From contig JAHHRT010000010.1 of NCBI GenBank assembly GCA_020025615.1, positions 1-28,340 of the forward strand: a DNA stretch of 28,340 nucleotides. The letters run 5' to 3'. Numbering within the stretch: the stretch's first letter is position 1; each line of letters begins with the position of its first letter. This DNA comes from Oscillospiraceae bacterium (lineage in GTDB: Bacteria; Bacillota; Clostridia; Oscillospirales; Oscillospiraceae). The notes under the pieces were generated by a model. The model had not been told where the DNA came from. It saw only the letters and a list, made by a program, of their open reading frames with translations, and searched no databases. Made by a program: the position numbers and the translations under genes. This document shows, piece after piece, positions 24,866-28,340 of the stretch.

Positions 24866-24982
24866 AAACAAGAGTATGGATTGGCGCGGAAAGTGAAAAA
24901 CTGGATGCAAGCCCCTTCCATTCCTGCGTTTCTACGGAGATTTTCCGGGGAAATGAGATTAAAAAAGGTTGGTTTGCTGCCC

Positions 24983-26128
24983 ATGGAGCAAAAGAAGATT
25001 TTATATGCGGCAACCGTTGTAAAGACCCACATCATGCAGTTTCACGTTCCCTATCTGAAAATGCTGAAGGACATGGGCTTTGAGACGGCTGTTGCGGCAA
25101 AGAACGACTATGAAGACCCGGCGGACTGTGTGATTCCCGGCTGTGATACCTATTACGATGTACCCTTTGACCGCCTTCCCTGGAAGACTGCCAATATCCG
25201 GGCTTATCGCCAGCTGAAGACCATCCTCCGGGAAAACCAATATGATATTGTCCACTGCCACACCCCGGTGGGGGCTATGGTCACCCGGCTGGCGGCTGCG
25301 GCTTCCAGAAAGCAGGGAACCAAGGTGCTCTATACTGCCCACGGCTTCCACTTTTTTAAGGGGGCACCACTGGTAAACTGGCTGCTGTACTATCCGGCGG
25401 AGTGGCTGCTGGGCCCCCTCACCGATGTACTGGTGACCATCAATCGGGAGGATTACAGCTTTGCGAAAAAGCACATCCACGCCAAGAAGATCGTGTACAT
25501 TCCCGGCGTGGGCATTGACACCGCAAGATTCCGGCAAAATCCCCGGATTCGCATGGAGAAACGGCAGGAGCTGGGTCTCAAAGAGGATGACTTCGTGATT
25601 CTTACGGTGGCGGAGATGACGAAAAACAAGAACCATGCCACGGTGCTCCGGGCACTGGCAGAGCTGAAGGATACCCCCGAATTTTCTAAGATTCAGTATC
25701 TTATCTGCGGACGGGGGGCTGAGCGGGAGAATCTGGAGGCACTGACCAAGGAGTTGGGAATCGAAGACCATGTCCGCTTCCTGGGCTATCGGCAGGATGT
25801 GCCGGATCTCTACCGTGCCAGTGATTTGTTTGCCTTTATGTCCTTCCGGGAGGGGCTTCCCGTTGCTATGATGGAGGCAATGAGCAGCGGTCTTCCAGTG
25901 GTCTGCGCCAAGATTCGCGGCAACACAGATCTGGTGGAGGATGGCGTCAGCGGCATTTTCAGCGAAAACAATCCCCAGGCGGTGGCCCGGAACTTCCGGA
26001 TGCTCCAGAAAGATTCTGCCCTGCGTCAGCGTTTGGGAAAGGCCGCGGCGGATGCGATGGCCCGCTACGATGCAAAGACCATTCACGAGGAAATGAAACA
26101 GATTTATTTAGAACTTTTAGAAACGTAA
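24983..26128 (+). CDS. GT-B glycosyltransferase, family 4 (EpsD-like)
   Basis: This 381-residue enzyme starts KKILYAATVVKTHIMQFHVPYLK and contains HCHTPVGAMVTRLAA, TAHGFHFFKGAPLVNWLLYY and, in the donor domain, FMSFREGLPVAMMEAMSSGLP (EX7E). These strongly match the EpsD-like group of exopolysaccharide glycosyltransferases. The frame stays open upstream to 24800, with in-frame ATGs at 24854 and 24953. However, 24854 lies inside the promoter and the extra sequence is not family-like. M at 24983 matches the family N-terminus, although its AAAGG site is 14 nt away, so the start is less certain than the frame. It is the first gene of the second unit. Confidence 0.9.
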   Translation: MEQKKILYAATVVKTHIMQFHVPYLKMLKDMGFETAVAAKNDYEDPADCVIPGCDTYYDVPFDRLPWKTANIRAYRQLKTILRENQYDIVHCHTPVGAMVTRLAAAASRKQGTKVLYTAHGFHFFKGAPLVNWLLYYPAEWLLGPLTDVLVTINREDYSFAKKHIHAKKIVYIPGVGIDTARFRQNPRIRMEKRQELGLKEDDFVILTVAEMTKNKNHATVLRALAELKDTPEFSKIQYLICGRGAERENLEALTKELGIEDHVRFLGYRQDVPDLYRASDLFAFMSFREGLPVAMMEAMSSGLPVVCAKIRGNTDLVEDGVSGIFSENNPQAVARNFRMLQKDSALRQRLGKAAADAMARYDAKTIHEEMKQIYLELLET

Positions 26129-26140
26129 GGAGGGGAGATC

Positions 26141-27106
26141 ATGGCTGGAACCCTGATTGTATCCCTGGATTTTGAATTGTTCTGGGGGATGCTGGATGTG
26201 TGCCCCCTGGAAGATTATCAAGACAATGTGCTGGGCGGACGGCGGGCAATCCCCAGACTTCTGCGGCTCTTTCGGGAGCATGACATCCATGCCACCTGGG
26301 CGGCGGTGGGATTCCTGTTTGCCGAAAGCAAAGAGGAGGCGCAGAGGTATTTCCCACAGAACCGCCCCGGGTATGAAAACCCCAAGCTTTCGCCCTATCC
26401 CTGGTTCGACCGAATCGGAGACAACGAGGACCAGGCCCCCTGCTTCTTTGCCCCGTCTCTTCTCAAAATGGTGGCCCAGACCCAGGGCCAGGAGATTGGA
26501 AGCCACACCTTCTGCCACTACTACTGCCGGGAGAAGGGCCAGGACGTTACTGCGTTCCGGGCGGATATGGAAGCCGCAAAGGCCATTGCCCGGGACCATG
26601 GCTATGATGTGACCTCGGTGATTCTGCCCCGGAATCAGACGGAGCCGGAATATACAGAGGTATTGCGCCAGCTGGGCTTCACTGCCTACCGGGACGAGGA
26701 AAACGACTGGATTCACGAGAAAATCCACAATCACACCCTGCTGCGGGCACTGCGGCTGATGGATGTGTATCTGCCCCTCACCGGGCAGGGCGGCTATATC
26801 CCCAGAAACGAAGGCGGAATCTGGAACCTTACCGGCTCCCGGATGCTGAAACCCATTTTTAAGCCCCTGCATGGGCTGGAACGGCTGAAGATTCACAGAG
26901 TCAAAGCCCAGATGCATCACGCGGCAAAGCATGACCTGACCTTCCATCTCTGGTGGCATCCCCACAACATGGGGGCGATGACCCAGGAATATTTTGACGA
27001 GCTGGAAGAAATTTTTGCCTATTATGATGAGCTTCGGGAAAAATACGGGATGCGCAGCCTGAACATGGGAGAGGCCGCCCGGGAACTGAACAAAGGCTGT
27101 AAATGA
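26141..27106 (+). CDS. NodB-type polysaccharide deacetylase family protein
   Basis: This 321-residue protein belongs to the carbohydrate esterase 4/polysaccharide deacetylase superfamily. The metal site is readable as SLDFELFWG (D10) plus GSHTFCHYY (H122, H126). Motif 3 is LPRNQTEPE, and a late His motif FHLWWHPHNMG (H269, H273, H275) is present. DFE replaces the usual FDD of chitin-type deacetylases. This variant occurs in cluster-associated members acting on sugars during glycan assembly. There is no signal peptide, so it probably works in the cytoplasm on a lipid-linked or nucleotide-linked N-acetyl sugar. A strong AAGGAGGGG site precedes the ATG. Confidence 0.88.
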   Translation: MAGTLIVSLDFELFWGMLDVCPLEDYQDNVLGGRRAIPRLLRLFREHDIHATWAAVGFLFAESKEEAQRYFPQNRPGYENPKLSPYPWFDRIGDNEDQAPCFFAPSLLKMVAQTQGQEIGSHTFCHYYCREKGQDVTAFRADMEAAKAIARDHGYDVTSVILPRNQTEPEYTEVLRQLGFTAYRDEENDWIHEKIHNHTLLRALRLMDVYLPLTGQGGYIPRNEGGIWNLTGSRMLKPIFKPLHGLERLKIHRVKAQMHHAAKHDLTFHLWWHPHNMGAMTQEYFDELEEIFAYYDELREKYGMRSLNMGEAARELNKGCK

Positions 27107-27123
27107 CAGCGGAAAGGGAAACC

Positions 27124-28095
27124 ATGAAACTGAGTTTTATCCTTCCCATTTACAAGGTGGAAGACTATCTGACCCAGTGCATAGACAGTATCTGGAGCCA
27201 GCTTACGGAAGACAGTGAGATCATCCTGGTGGATGACGGCAGTCCGGACCGCTGCGGTGTCATCTGCGATGACTATGCCGCCCGGGACCCCCGCATCCGG
27301 GTGGTTCACAAGGAGAACGGCGGCCTGTCCTCGGCCCGCAATGCGGGTATGGACATTGCCCGGGGTGACTATCTGTGCTTTGTGGATTCGGATGACTACA
27401 TTGAGGAAAACACGGTGCCCAAGCTTATGGATTGGATTCACCGGGGCGGTGCGGATATTTGTTTTTTGAAAACCCATAAGGTCTATCCCGACGGCACCCG
27501 GCTCCTGCTGGGGGAGAATCTGGAAGCGGATTCCCTCAGAACCAGAGAAGCGGCTCTGCATCATCTTGCCACCCGGCCCATCTATCCGGGCTCTGCCTGG
27601 GGAAAGCTGTTCCGCCGGGCGTTCCTGGAAAAGAACGGATTCCGCTTTCCCAAGGATCGGCGGCTTTCGGAGGACCTGATTTACTGCCTCGACGCCTATT
27701 TGAAGGCGGAGACCTTTGATAGCCTGGATTTTCCCTTCTACTGCTACCGCCAGGCCCGTCCCGGCTCAATCACCCGGAAGATTGATGCCCGGTACTACTT
27801 TGACACCTTCTTATTTGTCCAGGAGGCCGCAGACCGATTCCGGGAGAATCGGACTTCTCCTGAGGGGAAGCTTGCCCTTTCTGTGGCTGCCTATGAGTAT
27901 GCCATCCGGGTCTGTGAGCTGGTGGAGCTTTCGGGGGCGGACTGGGACAAGGCCTATGCTATGCTGAAGGACTATCGCTGGGTACTCTCCTACGGCTTGA
28001 CCGGGAAAACCAAGCTGGTCAATACTGCTGTGACCGTGCTGGGGCTGAAAAACGCCGCAAAGCTTCTGGACTTCTATCAGAAACACCGAAACTGA
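27124..28095 (+). CDS. Family 2 (GT-A) glycosyltransferase
   Basis: This 323-residue GT-A enzyme carries LVDDGSPDRCG (35-45), the DxD element FVDSDDYI (86-93) and the acceptor-side LSEDLIYCLDAY. It resembles the paralogue at 22392-23369 in the catalytic half but differs in the C-terminal third. The ATG at 27124 is 5 nt after AAAGGG. An upstream in-frame ATG at 27103 overlaps the end of the deacetylase gene without such a site. It is the last gene visible in the unit. No convincing terminator follows within the window. Confidence 0.9.
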   Translation: MKLSFILPIYKVEDYLTQCIDSIWSQLTEDSEIILVDDGSPDRCGVICDDYAARDPRIRVVHKENGGLSSARNAGMDIARGDYLCFVDSDDYIEENTVPKLMDWIHRGGADICFLKTHKVYPDGTRLLLGENLEADSLRTREAALHHLATRPIYPGSAWGKLFRRAFLEKNGFRFPKDRRLSEDLIYCLDAYLKAETFDSLDFPFYCYRQARPGSITRKIDARYYFDTFLFVQEAADRFRENRTSPEGKLALSVAAYEYAIRVCELVELSGADWDKAYAMLKDYRWVLSYGLTGKTKLVNTAVTVLGLKNAAKLLDFYQKHRN

Positions 28096-28178
28096 ATTTT
28101 TTACACAGTCTGGTCCGGCGCACGGAAACTGCGTGGAAAGGGAATAACGGCCTGTGTTTGGCGATATTAAGAAAATCC

Positions 28179-28203
28179 CAAACATTTATTCATAGAATGT
28201 TTG
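28179..28203. repeat. Perfect inverted repeat in the right-end intergenic region
   Basis: CAAACATT (28179-28186) and AATGTTTG (28196-28203) form a perfect 8-bp inverted repeat with a 9-nt spacer. There is no T-tract, so it is not a standard terminator. It overlaps the -35 box of the candidate promoter at 28201-28229, which would suit an operator. Confidence 0.5.
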
Positions 28204-28229
28204 AATCTTCGTCAAAAGCCAGACATAAT
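28201..28229 (+). promoter_or_regulatory. Candidate promoter facing right
   Basis: TTGAAT (28201-28206) and CATAAT (28224-28229) are spaced 17 nt apart. The transcript would begin near 28236 and leave the window without a start codon. Confidence 0.5.
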
Positions 28230-28250
28230 CCCCCTTTAAGATAAAAGCAT

Positions 28251-28286
28251 GAAAGGCAAGCGGAAGCCGTGAGCCGCAGGTCTTTC
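28251..28286 (+). promoter_or_regulatory. Possible structured leader RNA, cut by the window edge
   Basis: GAAAG (28251-28255) can pair with CTTTC (28282-28286), and nested inside it GCGG (28260-28263) can pair with CCGC (28274-28277). A pyrimidine-rich stretch follows to 28324. It does not match any riboswitch consensus that I recognise. The rest of 28096-28340 contains no credible gene. Confidence 0.3.
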
Positions 28287-28340
28287 TCTCCTTAAAATTT
28301 CTCTTTCCTACCTCTCTTTATTTTAGCGCAGAAGGCAGGG

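Noticed and set aside
24800..24982. N-terminal extension of the EpsD-like glycosyltransferase
   Set aside because: The frame is open, but it begins inside the terminator and runs through the promoter. The family N-terminus matches the Met at 24983.
22362..25013. An 883-codon minus-strand open frame opposite the GT2 and wzx genes
   Set aside because: It is antisense to clear glycosyltransferase and flippase genes, crosses a terminator and a promoter, and has a His/Gln-rich composition without motifs.
28096..28140. Terminator for the second polysaccharide unit
   Set aside because: There is a T-run at 28097-28103 without a stem before it, and a 4-bp CGCA/TGCG pairing without a T-tract after it. 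Neither makes a credible terminator.
28230..28290. c-di-GMP or cobalamin riboswitch at the right edge
   Set aside because: GGCAA- and GCCAGA-like fragments occur but the conserved cores and their order do not match either class, so I list only an unassigned structured segment.

Overview
The window looks like chromosome from a Gram-positive, low-spore-signature member of the Bacillota (class Clostridia is my best guess, perhaps Oscillospirales). This rests on the KtrBA-type potassium system, folate-dependent TrmFO, the dprA-topA-trmFO gene order, AGGAG-type ribosome binding sites, TTGACA/TATAAT-type promoters, and intrinsic terminators, all in moderately GC-rich coding DNA. The lineage is an inference; no rRNA or other definitive marker is present. 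I found no tRNA, rRNA, IS element, phage gene or CRISPR array.

Region 1 (1-1920) holds adenine deaminase on the minus strand, with a divergent promoter pair in the gap before ktrB. Region 2 (about 1830-11515) is one tightly packed plus-strand run of eight housekeeping genes: ktrB, ktrA, a SpoU/TrmH rRNA 2'-O-methyltransferase, dprA, topA, trmFO, plsX and rnc. Gaps are 48 nt or less, some genes overlap, and the run ends at a clear intrinsic terminator. Region 3 (about 11520-12850) is a single gene with its own promoter and terminator, encoding a NahK-like small-molecule kinase (candidate N-acetylhexosamine 1-kinase).

Region 4 (about 12878-28095) is a Wzx/Wzy-type surface polysaccharide locus in two transcription units. 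The first runs from a promoter at 12878-12906 through a structured leader. It encodes a membrane-bound UDP-GlcNAc 4,6-dehydratase (PglF/CapD type), the initiating phosphoglycosyltransferase, two GT-B glycosyltransferases, a Wzy-like polymerase, a LicD-family phosphotransferase, two more GT-B enzymes, a GT2 enzyme and a Wzx flippase. A strong terminator (24788-24818) and a new consensus promoter (24837-24865) then start a second unit with an EpsD-like glycosyltransferase, a NodB-type polysaccharide deacetylase and a second GT2 enzyme. Together these could make a lipid-linked repeat unit on undecaprenyl phosphate, extend it, decorate it (phospho-substituent, possible de-N-acetylation), flip it and polymerise it. 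Chain-length and tyrosine-kinase regulators and the final attachment enzyme are not in the window.

The last 245 nt are non-coding. They contain a perfect inverted repeat, a plausible forward promoter and a structured segment that may be the leader of a gene beyond the right edge. I see no convincing wholly new system. The best candidates for something undescribed are the leader RNA of the polysaccharide operon and the right-edge element.
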